From NCBI RefSeq assembly GCF_008973715.1, contig NZ_WBOL01000004.1, forward strand, positions 158,514-222,513: a stretch of DNA of 64,000 nucleotides, in the 5' to 3' direction. This stretch comes from Nitrincola schmidtii. GTDB lineage: Bacteria > Pseudomonadota > Gammaproteobacteria > Pseudomonadales > Balneatricaceae. Within the stretch, counting starts at the first letter, position 1. Each line of letters begins with the position of its first letter. Below the pieces are notes generated by a model that searched no databases, had not been told where the DNA came from, and saw nothing but the letters and a program-made list of their open reading frames with translations. This document shows, one piece after another, positions 44,605-54,669 of this stretch. Both the position numbers and the translations under genes were made by a program.

Positions 44605-45303
44605 ATGTCTATCATAGCAGAGAAAATCGAACAGGTAGTGCGTCAAATCAAACAGTTTTGCGAAGATTCACAACGTAAACCTGATGATGTCACCCTATTA
44701 GCCGTCAGTAAAACACGAAGTACCGATGAAATCAGGGAAGCTTTTCATCAAGGTCTGCATTGCTTTGGCGAAAACTATGTGCAGGAAGCAGTTGGGAAAA
44801 TAGTCGAATTAAGTGATTTGCCGATTGAATGGCACTTTATAGGCCCCTTGCAATCAAACAAGACGCGTCAAGTTGCTGAATCATTCGCATGGGTGCACAG
44901 TGTTGATCGACTGAAAATTGCCCAGCGTTTGTCTGAGCAACGCCCAAGTAACCTGCCAGCACTGAATGTTTGCCTTCAGGTTAATATCGATGATGAACAA
45001 AGCAAATCAGGCTGTCATCCAGATGAGGCGCTCGCACTTGCTCGCCAAATCGCTGAACTGCCTCACCTTAGATTACGAGGTTTAATGGCGATACCGGCTC
45101 CAACTGATGATGCTGCTAAGCAACATCGAGCTTTTAAGGCGGTTGCAGAACTTTCTGAACAACTAAAACGTGCTGGTTTGCCTCTCGACACCTTGTCGAT
45201 GGGTATGTCTTCTGACTTAGAGGCAGCTATTGCAGAAGGCAGTACCCTAGTTCGTGTGGGCACGGCTCTTTTTGGAGCGCGTCCAGCAAAATCAGTAGAA
45301 TGA
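44605..45303 (+). CDS. yggS: YggS family pyridoxal phosphate homeostasis protein
   Basis: A 232-residue single-domain alanine-racemase-fold protein. The PLP lysine lies in VTLLAVSKTRS near residue 35; HCFGENYVQEA near 52, WHFIGPLQSNKTR near 76, and LSMGMSSDLEAAIAEGST near 200 complete the family pattern. It binds PLP without known enzymatic activity and maintains vitamin B6 balance. In Pseudomonas proC follows; here the next gene is yggT. No clear ribosome site beyond AGAATC is seen before the ATG. Confidence 0.94.
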   Translation: MSIIAEKIEQVVRQIKQFCEDSQRKPDDVTLLAVSKTRSTDEIREAFHQGLHCFGENYVQEAVGKIVELSDLPIEWHFIGPLQSNKTRQVAESFAWVHSVDRLKIAQRLSEQRPSNLPALNVCLQVNIDDEQSKSGCHPDEALALARQIAELPHLRLRGLMAIPAPTDDAAKQHRAFKAVAELSEQLKRAGLPLDTLSMGMSSDLEAAIAEGSTLVRVGTALFGARPAKSVE

Positions 45304-45402
45304 GATTAATTCACTGGGTTAAAAGGTTCATTCACCGCATGAAAATCTCTATACTGCTTATAAATATTTTTAGTATCGCTGCATCAAGTTAAAGGGTAGA
45401 TC

Positions 45403-45936
45403 ATGGATCCGCTATTACTGATTATCAGAACCATTGGCGAAATGTTCGCTTTCATTGCGATTTTGCGTTTTTTACTGCAAACCATGAAGGTGGATTATTA
45501 CAATCCTATCTCACAAGCCGTGGTCAAAATCACCCAACCACCGCTGATGCCTTTACAGCGATCACTTCCTAGAATCGCCGGTGTTGATGTATCTCCACTC
45601 GTTTTAGCGTTTCTAGTTAAGCTTGGCACCCTGTTTCTTCTGGTATCCATTACCGGCAGCGCCATAGGCTTTGGCCCTATCGCCGTATTCTCGTTAGTCG
45701 GTGTTTTAGACACCTTACTCACCATCGTATTCTGGGCGACTATCGGTTCAGTCATTATTAGCTGGGTCGCACCGAATTCACCGCACCCTGCTCCTCAGTT
45801 GCTGGTTCAACTGGTGGAGCCTCTGTTTGCACTGGTACGCAGAGTCATCCCCCCCATCGGCGGGCTTGATCTGTCGCCTATTGCGATCTTCTTGGTGATT
45901 CAAATCATTCAATCTCAACTGCCTCGCTTGATGTGA
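45403..45936 (+). CDS. yggT: YggT family membrane protein
   Basis: A 177-residue inner-membrane protein with two YggT domains, each ending in a hydrophobic hairpin: first RFLLQTMKVDYYNPISQAVV and then PHPAPQLLVQLVEPLFALVR near residue 125. About four membrane segments are visible. The family function is not established; roles in osmotic tolerance and division-associated processes have been proposed for relatives. AGGGTAGATC precedes the ATG. It separates yggS from metX in the usual neighbourhood. Confidence 0.9.
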   Translation: MDPLLLIIRTIGEMFAFIAILRFLLQTMKVDYYNPISQAVVKITQPPLMPLQRSLPRIAGVDVSPLVLAFLVKLGTLFLLVSITGSAIGFGPIAVFSLVGVLDTLLTIVFWATIGSVIISWVAPNSPHPAPQLLVQLVEPLFALVRRVIPPIGGLDLSPIAIFLVIQIIQSQLPRLM

Positions 45937-45995
45937 CCTGAAACTCGATTGTTTATTGTTTCGATTTTCAGCGTGATCAACAGAGGGTAAAAAAG

Positions 45996-47150
45996 GTGAA
46001 GGATTTTCCAGAAGATTCAGTCGGTTTAGTCACCCCGCAAAGTATACATTTTGACCAGCCACTGACACTTGCCAGTGGCCGCGTCATTTCTCAATATGAA
46101 CTGGTGATTGAAACCTATGGCGAACTTAATTCCGATGCCAGTAATGCTATTTTAATTTGTCACGCGCTGTCCGGACATCATCACGCGGCAGGTTTTCATG
46201 AAGGTGATCGTAAACCTGGCTGGTGGGATTCAGCCATTGGCCCCGGCAAAGCGATTGATACTCGGCGTTTTTTTGTTGTTTCCTTGAACAATCTGGGAGG
46301 TTGCCATGGTAGTAGCGGCCCTAACTCAGTTAATCCAGAAACAGGCGAGCCCTATGGACCTGATTTCCCCATTGTCACGGTGGCTGACTGGGTAAAGAGT
46401 CAAGCTCGTCTTGCTGATCACCTTGGTATTCAGCAATGGGCCGCAGTTGTTGGCGGTAGTTTAGGTGGCATGCAAGCGCTACAGTGGTCTATCGACTTCC
46501 CCGATCGCCTTCGCCATTGCGTTATCATTGCCGCAGCACCCAAGCTCAGCACGCAAAACATCGCCTTTAATGAAGTGGCTCGACAAGCGATCACCAAAGA
46601 CCCGCAATTCCATGATGGTCGCTACTATGCCAATGATGTGGTCCCCAAAACGGGATTAATGTTGGCGCGAATGGTTGGGCATATTACCTACCTATCTGAA
46701 GACGGTATGCGTGAGAAATTTGGACGCGAGCTTCGATCAGGTAAATTGAGTTTTGATTTCAACCCACAATTTGAGATTGAAACCTATCTTCAATACCAAG
46801 GTGAGCGCTTTTCTACCGCTTTTGATGCCAACACCTATTTATTGATGACCAAAGCATTGGATTACTTCGACCCAGCAGCTGACTACGATAATAACTTGGC
46901 TACCGCACTCAGGGACGTTCAATGTGAGTATTTTGTTGCCTCCTTTACTACAGATTGGCGCTTCTCTCCCGAACGCTCACGCGAAATTGTAGATGCACTT
47001 ATCGAAGCAGGAAAAAAAGTAACGTATACCGAAATTCAAGCGGCTCATGGTCACGATGCGTTTCTGATTCCTATTCCTCGTTACATGGAGGTGTTTGGAG
47101 CTTATATGAATCGTATCGCCAACTCTCTGGAGAATAATCATGCGCGCTGA
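45996..47150 (+). CDS. metX: Homoserine O-acyltransferase MetX (succinyl- or acetyltransferase)
   Basis: A 384-residue alpha/beta-hydrolase-fold enzyme that activates homoserine for methionine synthesis. The nucleophile serine lies in [15 protein letters not shown] near residue 149 and the catalytic histidine in [11 protein letters not shown] near 351; [12 protein letters not shown] marks the oxyanion region. The start is GTG at 45996, with GAGGG about ten bases upstream and no in-frame ATG before the conserved start. With MetW, MetX of this group usually uses succinyl-CoA; residue-level proof is not attempted. The last bases overlap metW. Confidence 0.94.
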   Translation: MKDFPEDSVGLVTPQSIHFDQPLTLASGRVISQYELVIETYGELNSDASNAILICHALSGHHHAAGFHEGDRKPGWWDSAIGPGKAIDTRRFFVVSLNNLGGCHGSSGPNSVNPETGEPYGPDFPIVTVADWVKSQARLADHLGIQQWAAVVGGSLGGMQALQWSIDFPDRLRHCVIIAAAPKLSTQNIAFNEVARQAITKDPQFHDGRYYANDVVPKTGLMLARMVGHITYLSEDGMREKFGRELRSGKLSFDFNPQFEIETYLQYQGERFSTAFDANTYLLMTKALDYFDPAADYDNNLATALRDVQCEYFVASFTTDWRFSPERSREIVDALIEAGKKVTYTEIQAAHGHDAFLIPIPRYMEVFGAYMNRIANSLENNHAR

Positions 47151-47730
47151 TTTAGAAATCATTCGTGACTGGATCCGTCCGGGCGCTCGCGTCATCGATC
47201 TCGGTTGTGGCGAAGGTGAACTACTGGAATATCTCGTCAAAGAAAAACAGGTTCAGGGCTACGGCATCGAAATAAACCCAGACAACATTACCGCCTGTAT
47301 TGAAAAGGGCGTTAACGTTATCGAGAAAGACATTGATGAAGGCTTATGCGGTATCCGTAACAATAGCTTTGATACGGTTGTCATGAGTCATGCGCTGCAA
47401 ACCATGCATCGACCCGATCAAATTGTTGAAGAGATGCTGCGCATCGGTAAAGAATGCATTGTGACCTTCCCTAACTTTGCCCATTGGCGCGCAAGGTTTT
47501 ACTTAGCCTTTCGTGGACGTATGCCGGTGTCTAAATTCCTGTCTTATACTTGGTATAACACGCCAAACATCCACTTTTTTACCTTCAAAGATTTTGAGGA
47601 ACTCTGTGTCGAACGTAACATCTACATAGTGGATCGCACGGTTGTAGACAATGAGCATAAACACCGCTGGTGGATTCGTTTGTGGCCTAATATGCTCGGA
47701 GAGATCGCTATTTACCGTATAACACGTTGA
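47140..47730 (+). CDS. metW: Methionine biosynthesis protein MetW
   Basis: A 196-residue class I SAM-dependent methyltransferase-fold protein with motif [16 protein letters not shown] near residue 20 and the MetW-typical [15 protein letters not shown] and [19 protein letters not shown]. In proteobacteria MetW associates with MetX and is needed for full acyltransferase activity. The start ATG lies 11 bases inside metX after TGGAGAATA, so translation is coupled. Its stop is followed at once by the DUF4426 gene. Confidence 0.95.
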   Translation: MRADLEIIRDWIRPGARVIDLGCGEGELLEYLVKEKQVQGYGIEINPDNITACIEKGVNVIEKDIDEGLCGIRNNSFDTVVMSHALQTMHRPDQIVEEMLRIGKECIVTFPNFAHWRARFYLAFRGRMPVSKFLSYTWYNTPNIHFFTFKDFEELCVERNIYIVDRTVVDNEHKHRWWIRLWPNMLGEIAIYRITR

Positions 47731-47756
47731 TAGCCTCTAACCCTTGGAGATACATC

Positions 47757-48221
47757 ATGTTTAAGCATTTAAAAACAAAAACCTACGTAGCTAGCGCAAT
47801 AGCTCTAGCATTATCGTTAGGCATCATTAGCTCGGCTCAAGCCGAACAGATGTTCAGTGATGAGCGTTATGAAATCCACTATAACGCGTTTAATTCAACC
47901 CTGATTCCGGCAGAAGTTGCCTCTCGTCATGGTCTAACACGCAGTGGCAATCGCGGTCTGATCAATATTGCGGTATTGGAAAAGCAGGAGGATGGCTCAA
48001 CCCAGCCAGTGAGTGCTGAGGTCAGTGGTGATACACGCAACATCGTTCAACAGCGCCAAAATTTGATCTTTAATGAGGTAGAAGAAGCGAACGCCATCTA
48101 TTCGATTAGTAGCTTTCAATTCACCAACGAAGACCTGTTGACGATTACCTTAAGTGTCAAACCAGAAAGCTCTGAGCAAACCTATACGATTGAACTGCAA
48201 CAAACTTTTTACGTGGATTAA
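47757..48221 (+). CDS. DUF4426 family periplasmic protein
   Basis: About 154 residues from the ATG at 47757 (MFKHLKTK), chosen because TTGGAGA is seven bases upstream; an extension to 47727 lacks this. An N-terminal signal peptide ends ISSAQA before EQMFSDERYEIHYNAFNSTL. The mature part is a small beta-rich domain of the DUF4426 family, whose function is unknown. The gene is constantly found between metW and rdgB in Pseudomonas-like genomes, as here. Periplasmic location is inferred from the signal peptide. Confidence 0.88.
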   Translation: MFKHLKTKTYVASAIALALSLGIISSAQAEQMFSDERYEIHYNAFNSTLIPAEVASRHGLTRSGNRGLINIAVLEKQEDGSTQPVSAEVSGDTRNIVQQRQNLIFNEVEEANAIYSISSFQFTNEDLLTITLSVKPESSEQTYTIELQQTFYVD

Positions 48222-48224
48222 GGT

Positions 48225-48830
48225 GTGAACAAACAGTTTGTATTAGCGAGCAGCAATGCCGGAAAGCTTCGTGAGTTTAGTGAGATGTTGGCGAAGCAAG
48301 GCATTGATCTGCTTCCTCAATCAGCATTCTCGGTTTCAGATGCCGACGAAACCGGCCTAACCTTTGTCGAAAATGCGATCTTAAAGGCTCGTCATGCTAG
48401 TCAAGCCACAGGACTACCCGCCCTGGCAGATGATTCTGGGCTCGAGGTTGATGCACTGAATGGCGCGCCCGGTATTTACTCAGCACGTTATTCTGGCGAA
48501 GGCGCTAACGATGCCAAAAACATTGATAAGCTGTTGGATGCACTGAAAGAGGTTCCAGAAGCTCAACGAACTGGCCGCTACCAGTGTGTCTTGGTCTATA
48601 TGCGCCATTCCTTAGATCCTACACCACTGATCTGTCAGGCCAGCTGGGAAGGTGTGGTTTTGACAGAGCGACGAGGTGAAGGTGGCTTTGGGTATGACCC
48701 GATTTTTTATATTCCTGAACTGAATAGCGCTGTGGCAGAGCTTAGCGCTGAGACTAAGCATCAATACGGTCATCGCGGAAAAGCGATGCGAGCATTTTTC
48801 GAACAACTCCCCCACTATCTGCCGGCATGA
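48225..48830 (+). CDS. rdgB: Non-canonical purine NTP pyrophosphatase (RdgB/HAM1)
   Basis: A 201-residue ITPase-fold enzyme with the family start VLASSNAGKLREFSEML near residue 6, TGLPALADDSGLEVDALNG near 62, and GFGYDPIFYIPEL near 150. It hydrolyses dITP, ITP and XTP to monophosphates, guarding DNA against deaminated purines. The start is GTG at 48225, three bases after the DUF4426 stop. It ends overlapping hemW by four bases (ATGA). Confidence 0.95.
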   Translation: MNKQFVLASSNAGKLREFSEMLAKQGIDLLPQSAFSVSDADETGLTFVENAILKARHASQATGLPALADDSGLEVDALNGAPGIYSARYSGEGANDAKNIDKLLDALKEVPEAQRTGRYQCVLVYMRHSLDPTPLICQASWEGVVLTERRGEGGFGYDPIFYIPELNSAVAELSAETKHQYGHRGKAMRAFFEQLPHYLPA

Positions 48831-49972
48831 CAGTGCCGGCAACCCTTTCGTTATATGTACACATCCCTTGGTGCATTCGCAAATGTCCTTATTGTGACTT
48901 TAATTCACATGCACAACGTGATGAGTCTTTACCTGAAAACGAGTACATTGACGCATTAATCAGAGATTTAACCTTTGAGATGAATCGCATAAATTCACCT
49001 CGAGGACTACACTCCATCTTTATCGGTGGCGGCACCCCTAGTTTGTTTTCTGCCGCAGCGATCCACCGTTTGCTGCAGCAAATTGATCAACAGATGCCTA
49101 TCTCATCCTCCACAGAGATCACCCTAGAAGCAAATCCGGGAACCTTTGAGCAGCAGAAGTTCGCAGGTTTTCGCGCTGCTGGCGTCAATAGACTGTCATT
49201 AGGGATACAGAGTTTTCACGACACGCAACTTAAAGCCTTAGGTCGCGTTCATAACGCTGAAAATGCCATTCAGGCAGCGACCAGTGCCATCAAACTCTTT
49301 GATCGCGTCAATTTAGATCTGATGCACGGTTTACCAGAACAACAAACACAACAAGCCCTAAAGGATCTTCAACAAGCAATCGATCTGGGTCCTGAGCATC
49401 TTTCTTGGTATCAACTGACGCTGGAACCCAATACCGAATTCCATGCACGCCCGCCTCTGCTACCGGTCGATGAAGCACTCTGGGAGATTCAAGAACAAGG
49501 GCAGGAATTACTCAGTTTGGCAGGGTTTCAGCAATATGAAATTTCCGCTTACGCTCGACAGGGTGCAGTAAGTCAGCACAATATGAATTATTGGACCTTC
49601 GGAGATTATATCGGCATTGGTGCCGGTGCTCATGGCAAAGTATCACATCGGGATTCAGGCAGACTCAGAATAGAGCGTCACCAAAAACAGCGACAGCCCA
49701 AAGGCTATTTGCAAGCACTTAATCCGACTCAACAGCGTGAATGGGTTGATGAGGATGAGTTAGCCTTTGAGTTTATGCTCAATGCTTTACGCCTTTATCA
49801 CGGTGTTCCCGCGGGTTTATTTTCTGAAAGAACCGGCCTATCACTGGATAGGATTCACAAACCTTTGGCACTCGCCCGAGCTAAAGGCTTGTTAGTCGAT
49901 AATCCAGACCGATTAGAGCCGACCCCACAGGGAAGACTGTTTCTGAATGATCTTTTAGAGCTGTTTTTATAA
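48827..49972 (+). CDS. hemW: HemW radical SAM haem chaperone
   Basis: A 381-residue radical SAM protein. The cluster motif CIRKCPYC (Cys-x3-Cys-x2-Cys) lies near residues 16-23, then IFIGGGTPSLFS near 64, LGIQSFHD near 125 and the C-terminal HemN-type domain (EFMLNALRLYHGV near 322). This CxxxCxxC form lacking the extra HemN residues fits HemW, a haem-binding chaperone for respiratory proteins, rather than coproporphyrinogen dehydrogenase. It is coupled to rdgB by ATGA overlap and converges with the HAD gene. Confidence 0.92.
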   Translation: MTVPATLSLYVHIPWCIRKCPYCDFNSHAQRDESLPENEYIDALIRDLTFEMNRINSPRGLHSIFIGGGTPSLFSAAAIHRLLQQIDQQMPISSSTEITLEANPGTFEQQKFAGFRAAGVNRLSLGIQSFHDTQLKALGRVHNAENAIQAATSAIKLFDRVNLDLMHGLPEQQTQQALKDLQQAIDLGPEHLSWYQLTLEPNTEFHARPPLLPVDEALWEIQEQGQELLSLAGFQQYEISAYARQGAVSQHNMNYWTFGDYIGIGAGAHGKVSHRDSGRLRIERHQKQRQPKGYLQALNPTQQREWVDEDELAFEFMLNALRLYHGVPAGLFSERTGLSLDRIHKPLALARAKGLLVDNPDRLEPTPQGRLFLNDLLELFL

Positions 49973-49987
49973 TCGTTTTACCAACAA

Positions 49988-50704
49988 TTATGCTTGCGAA
50001 AATGCTTCAACCACAGCCGCTAGCTGATCAAGACTGGTGACTTCGGCATCAGCAGTTTCAACACCGCTAGGCCACTCAACTTTCCAAATATTGACCCATA
50101 TGGTCTTCATCTTTAAGTCGGCTGCCGCCTTGATATCATTGATTGGATGATCTCCGACATGCACCACTTCTTCCGCTTTCAGCTGGTGTAGCGCTAAGGC
50201 TTTCTCGAACATCAGCGGGTGAGGTTTAGCCTGGCCGACATCATCAGCATTAAACTGGAAGTCAAAAAGATCCGCCAAACCTGTCCGCTTGACTTCCGCA
50301 TTACCGTTACTTAGTGCACCGATTATCAAACCCTTTCCTTTTAAGGCTTCAAGCATGGTGCGCGCATGAGCAAACAATTCCACCTCATGGCGCGCTTCAA
50401 TAAAGGCCGCAAACGCATGATTCGCATGAACTTCTGCCTCTTGCTCACTATAGCCAACCGACTTTAAGCATTCTTGCAACAGACGAACGCGCACCAACGT
50501 CATGCTATAAGCAATCTCAGGATGCTTTTCGATCAGCTTAGCGCGTAATGCTGAGCCCTCGTTAAGATCAGTTAATGCAAACTCCGCCGTCACTGCTGGC
50601 GTATTGGCATGCAACCACTCCCACAGGGTGCGATTGGCATGCTGAATCACAGGATCAACAGCCCAGAGTGTATCGTCTAAATCGAAAGTAACGGCTTTAA
50701 TCAC
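49988..50704 (-). CDS. HAD family hydrolase
   Basis: About 238 residues. The start is probably the GTG at 50704 (encoding the first residue before IKAVTFDLDDTLW): GAGGAG stands eight bases upstream. An ATG at 50740 would need translation inside xerC without such a site. Motif I DLDDTLW, motif II LSNGN near residue 140 and motif III/IV AKPHP and HVGDHPINDI are intact, so it should be an active phosphatase. Family relatives at this place include YigB-like FMN phosphatases. It is the last gene of the lysA operon. Confidence 0.85.
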   Translation of the reverse strand: MIKAVTFDLDDTLWAVDPVIQHANRTLWEWLHANTPAVTAEFALTDLNEGSALRAKLIEKHPEIAYSMTLVRVRLLQECLKSVGYSEQEAEVHANHAFAAFIEARHEVELFAHARTMLEALKGKGLIIGALSNGNAEVKRTGLADLFDFQFNADDVGQAKPHPLMFEKALALHQLKAEEVVHVGDHPINDIKAAADLKMKTIWVNIWKVEWPSGVETADAEVTSLDQLAAVVEAFSQA

Positions 50705-51611
50705 GCGATTTTCTCCTCGCACGTGGGTGTGATTGTTCATAGACCTGCATTAAATGCTGAAAATCCAAATGGGTATAAATTTGTGTCGTACTGATATCGC
50801 TATGTCCCAGTAACTCTTGAACCGCCCGCAGATCTTGACTGGATTCTAACAGGTGACTGGCAAAACTATGGCGCAGACGGTGAGGATATACACGTCCCTG
50901 AGTGCCTAAATACTCGCCCCAGTGTGCCAAGCGCTGCTCTACTGAACGCGTCGTTAGGGGACGGCCACGCTGGCCTAAAAAGACTTCGGGAAGATGATAC
51001 TTATTCCACAATTCTCGTACGACAAGCCATTGTTTCAGCGCATTTAATGCGGGCAGGCCTATCGGAAGCACTCGCACTTTTTGCCCCTTACCGATGACGC
51101 GCAAGGATGCATCCCCGAGATCCATCATCTGGATCCGTAAAGAAACCAATTCAGAGACACGCAAACCCGATGAATAGATCAACTCCATCATGGCGAAGTC
51201 CCTGAGTGTAATGGGTTCATCATTAGGCGGGGTTAAGAGCTGACTGACTTGGTCCGGATCGAGTGTAGCAGGCAATCGGCGACCCGATTTAGGCGCTTGA
51301 ACCGCTAGCGCTGGATTTTTATCGATCCAACCTTCCCTATTTAAAAAGTGATAAAAGGTGCGTGTCGCGGAGAGTAAACGATGTAAGCTACGACCCGATA
51401 AGCCATTACCATGCAACATGGCAATGGCCTGACGTAGCCGCTTTTCGTTTAAACTCATCCAGCCAGCAAATTGTAATTCCTGTAACTGTTCAGCCAGTTT
51501 TTGCAGATCACGCCGATAGTGCTGCAAGGTATGCGGGGAGAGTTGCCGCTCTGAGTGCAGGTGACGTAAAAACGCGTCAACCCATGAGGACTCGTCAGGC
51601 AGATCCGACAT
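50697..51611 (-). CDS. xerC: Tyrosine recombinase XerC
   Basis: A 304-residue site-specific recombinase. The N-terminal SAM-like domain (VDAFLRHLHSERQLSPHTLQ) precedes the catalytic domain. All catalytic positions are seen: Arg in SSGLRVSELVSL, Lys in VIGKGQKVRVLP, HRLRH near residue 248, the second His in LLGHSDISTTQ and the nucleophile Tyr in IYTHLD. With XerD it resolves chromosome dimers at dif. It follows DUF484 by one base and overlaps the HAD gene, as in the conserved dapF-DUF484-xerC layout. Confidence 0.95.
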   Translation of the reverse strand: MSDLPDESSWVDAFLRHLHSERQLSPHTLQHYRRDLQKLAEQLQELQFAGWMSLNEKRLRQAIAMLHGNGLSGRSLHRLLSATRTFYHFLNREGWIDKNPALAVQAPKSGRRLPATLDPDQVSQLLTPPNDEPITLRDFAMMELIYSSGLRVSELVSLRIQMMDLGDASLRVIGKGQKVRVLPIGLPALNALKQWLVVRELWNKYHLPEVFLGQRGRPLTTRSVEQRLAHWGEYLGTQGRVYPHRLRHSFASHLLESSQDLRAVQELLGHSDISTTQIYTHLDFQHLMQVYEQSHPRARRKSRD

Positions 51612-51612
51612 A

Positions 51613-52320
51613 CTAGCGACGCGGAGACTCTAAAATATGCATGACAATTCGGCTAAGCACTTCACCTACATAGCTCAAAAACAACGTTCCTTGGCTACTC
51701 TGGAAGTAATCAGGATCAAAACTACCTATCGCCAGCAAACCTAAGGTTTCCCCTTTAACGAGCGGGACGACTGCCGCAGACTGAATACGAGTCGCATTCT
51801 CTTGGAACAGAAAACGGTTCATGGGTTCAGATAACTGTCCGCAACTGGGCATACTGGTTTCAACTAAAGGCTGCACCAAACTACAGTCAGAACGGCTTAA
51901 GATACGAAGACTGTTCACATCAAAAGGCGCATCACTGAATAGAATAAGGCGCGCGTCATCACCATAGAAGTCCTGACACAAGCTTTCTTCGATCGCGATT
52001 GCCACATCATCGAGTGTTTGTGCTTCTAGCAGTGACAGCACCATGCGTTTGGTTTTTTCAAACTGGATATCGTTATGTCGAGCGATTTCAATCAGCTCGG
52101 CAAGATGGCCATGAAGTTTTTGATTTCGCTCTCTTAATAACGAGGTTTGACGCTCAACCAAAGAAACCGTCGTACCTCGCTGATGAGGAACATAGAGCTT
52201 CTCTAACAAACCAACATGTGCATCAAAAAAGTCAGGGTGTGCCGCTAGGTATTCTGCGACCTGTTCAGCCGTCACACCTGCAGATGCCGCCTCATCCGTT
52301 TCCACTGCCTGCTGTATCAT
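51613..52320 (-). CDS. DUF484 family (GAF-like) protein
   Basis: A 235-residue protein of the DUF484 family. It has an N-terminal helix region ([22 protein letters not shown] near residue 20), a possible coiled coil with [17 protein letters not shown], and a C-terminal GAF-like fold ([23 protein letters not shown]). The function is unknown; the gene nearly always lies between dapF and xerC in gammaproteobacteria, as here. The ATG overlaps the dapF stop by four bases, so it is coupled to dapF. Confidence 0.9.
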   Translation of the reverse strand: MIQQAVETDEAASAGVTAEQVAEYLAAHPDFFDAHVGLLEKLYVPHQRGTTVSLVERQTSLLRERNQKLHGHLAELIEIARHNDIQFEKTKRMVLSLLEAQTLDDVAIAIEESLCQDFYGDDARLILFSDAPFDVNSLRILSRSDCSLVQPLVETSMPSCGQLSEPMNRFLFQENATRIQSAAVVPLVKGETLGLLAIGSFDPDYFQSSQGTLFLSYVGEVLSRIVMHILESPRR

Positions 52321-53147
52321 AGATAAATCTGCCCTTCATACACGGTTGTGGCGGGCCCTGTCATTAAGACAGAGTGGCCATCACCTTTCCAACTAATTTG
52401 TAGTTCGCCACCGGGTAATTCAACCGTCACGTCTTCATTTAGTAATCCACGCAAACGACCTGCAACCACCGCAGCACAGGCTCCTGTTCCACAGGCACGA
52501 GTCTCTCCTGCGCCACGCTCAAAGACCCGCAACTTGATATGGTTAGGAGAGACAATTTGCATAAATCCCACATTGACGCGCTGAGGAAAACGAGGATGTT
52601 TTTCAATAACACGTCCCAGTTGTTTAACCGGCGCTTGAGAAATATCGTCAACCACTAAGACACAGTGAGGGTTACCCATCGAAACGGCTGACACGTCATA
52701 GGTTTTACCTTCGACGTCTAAATCATAACGACTCGCTTGTTGTTCAGCAGCAAATGGAATCTCATTAGGTTGTAAAATCGGTGCGCCCATATCTACCTGG
52801 ACGGAACGATCGGCTTGCACCTTGAGCAGAGCACTGCCTTTAGCGGTTTCGACCTGAATCTCTTGCTTCACTGTTAAGCGTCTTTCACGCACAAATCGGG
52901 CAAAGCAGCGCGCTCCATTGCCACAGTGCTCGACTTCAGAGCCGTCAGCATTGTAGATACGGTATCGGAAATCCATATCGGGACGGCTAGGCGGCTCTAC
53001 CAGTAACAGTTGATCGAAGCCAACACCCGTGTGACGATCCGCTAAACGCTTAACAACCTCTGGAGTCAAGCGGACACGCTGAGCTACGGCGTCGATCACC
53101 ATAAAATCGTTACCCAACCCATGCATTTTACTAAAGCGTACTAACAT
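52317..53147 (-). CDS. dapF: Diaminopimelate epimerase
   Basis: A 276-residue cofactor-free racemase. The two catalytic cysteines are in [13 protein letters not shown] near residue 73 and [14 protein letters not shown] near 217; [15 protein letters not shown] begins the protein. It interconverts LL- and meso-diaminopimelate for lysine and peptidoglycan. It lies ten bases after lysA, which decarboxylates meso-DAP, so the two consecutive steps are co-transcribed. The start is supported by GAGGAAGCAGTC upstream. Confidence 0.96.
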   Translation of the reverse strand: MLVRFSKMHGLGNDFMVIDAVAQRVRLTPEVVKRLADRHTGVGFDQLLLVEPPSRPDMDFRYRIYNADGSEVEHCGNGARCFARFVRERRLTVKQEIQVETAKGSALLKVQADRSVQVDMGAPILQPNEIPFAAEQQASRYDLDVEGKTYDVSAVSMGNPHCVLVVDDISQAPVKQLGRVIEKHPRFPQRVNVGFMQIVSPNHIKLRVFERGAGETRACGTGACAAVVAGRLRGLLNEDVTVELPGGELQISWKGDGHSVLMTGPATTVYEGQIYL

Positions 53148-53157
53148 GACTGCTTCC

Positions 53158-54414
53158 TCAGAGATCGCTTGGCAGCAGTTGTTCGCCTTTTAACAGATCA
53201 TCGATCTGTTCACGTTCGCGAACCACAAAGATTTGGTCATCATCGACCATGAGTTCAACCGGCTTCGGACGCGTATTGTAATTAGATGCCATGACAAACC
53301 CATAGGCACCCGCTGAGCAAACCGCTAACAGATCATTGGCTTCGATTTTTAGCGCTCTGTCCTTACCTAAGAAGTCACCCGTTTCACAGACAGGGCCGAC
53401 CAGATCCCAAGTTTGAGTCGCCACCTCTTCTTTGATTTGCAGCGGAATGATTTCTTGATAAGCGCTATAGAGTGATGGACGGATCAAGTCATTCATCGCC
53501 GCATCAATAATGGCAAAGTTTTTCTCACCGGTTCTTTTTAAGAATTCAACTCGCGTGAGTAATACACCCGCATTGGCAACAATCGAACGTCCTGGCTCAA
53601 AAATCAGCTTCAGAGGGCGCGAACCTATGTGCGTTAACATCGCTTTGACAAAGGCATCCGGCGTTGGCGGAGTTTCATCGGTATAACACACGCCCAATCC
53701 ACCGCCAACATCAAGGTGATGAATGACAATACCTTGCTCAGCTAAACGATCCGTCAGGGCTAACAAACGATCCAAGGCATCTAGAAAGGGGCTGATTTCA
53801 GTGAGCTGGCTGCCAATATGACAATCCATGCCCACCACCTGAATGCCGGGTAAAGAGGCAGCACGCAGATAAACCGCTTCTGCGTGATCAATATCGATAC
53901 CAAACTTATTCTCTTTTAATCCGGTTGAAATATAGGGATGCGTTCCGGCATCAACATCGGGATTGACACGAAAAGAGACACGCGCCACTTTACCCAACTC
54001 TAGCGCAACCGCATTCACACGATCTAGCTCAGCATCTGATTCGATATTGAAACAAAAAATACCGACTTCCAACGCGCGACTTATCTCAGCGGCTTGCTTA
54101 CCGACACCCGAAAAGACCACTTTGGCAGGGTCGCCACCGGCCCTTAAAACGCGCTCTAACTCACCTAAAGAAACGATATCAAAGCCAGCACCTAAGCGTG
54201 CTAATAAATTGAGCAAACCAATATTTGAATTTGCTTTGACAGCATAACAGACCAGCGCATCACGCCCCTGTAATGCGTTCGCATAGGCCATATAGGCTTG
54301 TTCTATGGCTTCACGAGAATAGACGTAAGCCGGTGTGCCATATTGTTCGGCCACTTGGGTCAGCGATACCTCTTCACAAAAAAGCTCGCCGTTGCGGTAC
54401 TCAAAACTATCCAT
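53158..54414 (-). CDS. lysA: Diaminopimelate decarboxylase
   Basis: About 418 residues from the ATG at 54414 ([16 protein letters not shown]), the usual LysA beginning. A longer frame reaching 54528 would overlap lptM and has no homology. The PLP lysine lies in CYAVKANSN near residue 58; [34 protein letters not shown] and [11 protein letters not shown] follow in order. It removes CO2 from meso-DAP to give lysine. It is preceded by lptM and followed by dapF, the conserved order in gammaproteobacteria. Confidence 0.95.
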   Translation of the reverse strand: MDSFEYRNGELFCEEVSLTQVAEQYGTPAYVYSREAIEQAYMAYANALQGRDALVCYAVKANSNIGLLNLLARLGAGFDIVSLGELERVLRAGGDPAKVVFSGVGKQAAEISRALEVGIFCFNIESDAELDRVNAVALELGKVARVSFRVNPDVDAGTHPYISTGLKENKFGIDIDHAEAVYLRAASLPGIQVVGMDCHIGSQLTEISPFLDALDRLLALTDRLAEQGIVIHHLDVGGGLGVCYTDETPPTPDAFVKAMLTHIGSRPLKLIFEPGRSIVANAGVLLTRVEFLKRTGEKNFAIIDAAMNDLIRPSLYSAYQEIIPLQIKEEVATQTWDLVGPVCETGDFLGKDRALKIEANDLLAVCSAGAYGFVMASNYNTRPKPVELMVDDDQIFVVREREQIDDLLKGEQLLPSDL

Positions 54415-54466
54415 TGGTTCTCTCATCTGCCCTGTATCAAAGTTAATGTTAGGCGTTGTAGGTGAT

Positions 54467-54574
54467 TCAGTCGGTCTGATTTTCAGTAGTATCGGGCAAG
54501 TACAAAGGCCCTTTTTGACCGCAGCCACTTAAGAGTAACAGGCTGGCAAATAACACAGACCAAAACAGTTTCAT
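54467..54574 (-). CDS. lptM: LptM (YifL) small outer-membrane lipoprotein
   Basis: A 35-codon gene. It starts at the ATG at 54574, with GGTGG seven bases upstream, and stops at a TGA at 54467-54469. The product begins MKLFWSVLFASLLLLSGC, a lipoprotein signal with lipobox LSGC. The mature end is CGQKGPLYLPDTTENQTD, containing the CGQKGPLYLP core of the LptM family. Known role: LptM helps the LptDE lipopolysaccharide translocon mature. It sits in its classic place just before lysA, and a TATAAT lies 41 bases upstream. Confidence 0.93.
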   Translation of the reverse strand: MKLFWSVLFASLLLLSGCGQKGPLYLPDTTENQTD

Positions 54575-54614
54575 ACCTAACCACCTTTAGGGCTAATAGT
54601 GTCTTAAATGGGGG

Positions 54615-54620
54615 ATTATA
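54615..54620 (-). promoter_or_regulatory. Probable -10 element of the lptM-lysA-dapF operon
   Basis: The minus strand carries a perfect TATAAT, 41 bases before the lptM ATG and just beyond the stop of the deacetylase gene. The -35 region (17 bases upstream) is weak, so only the -10 is convincing. Confidence 0.45.
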
Positions 54621-54669
54621 ACCTGATGTCGTGGGCGATGGGCAGGGGCAGATGCAAACCCAGCAAGAA

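Noticed and set aside
54415..54528. Extended N-terminus of LysA
   Set aside because: The extra residues overlap lptM and show no LysA homology; MDSFEYRNG at 54414 is the family's natural start.
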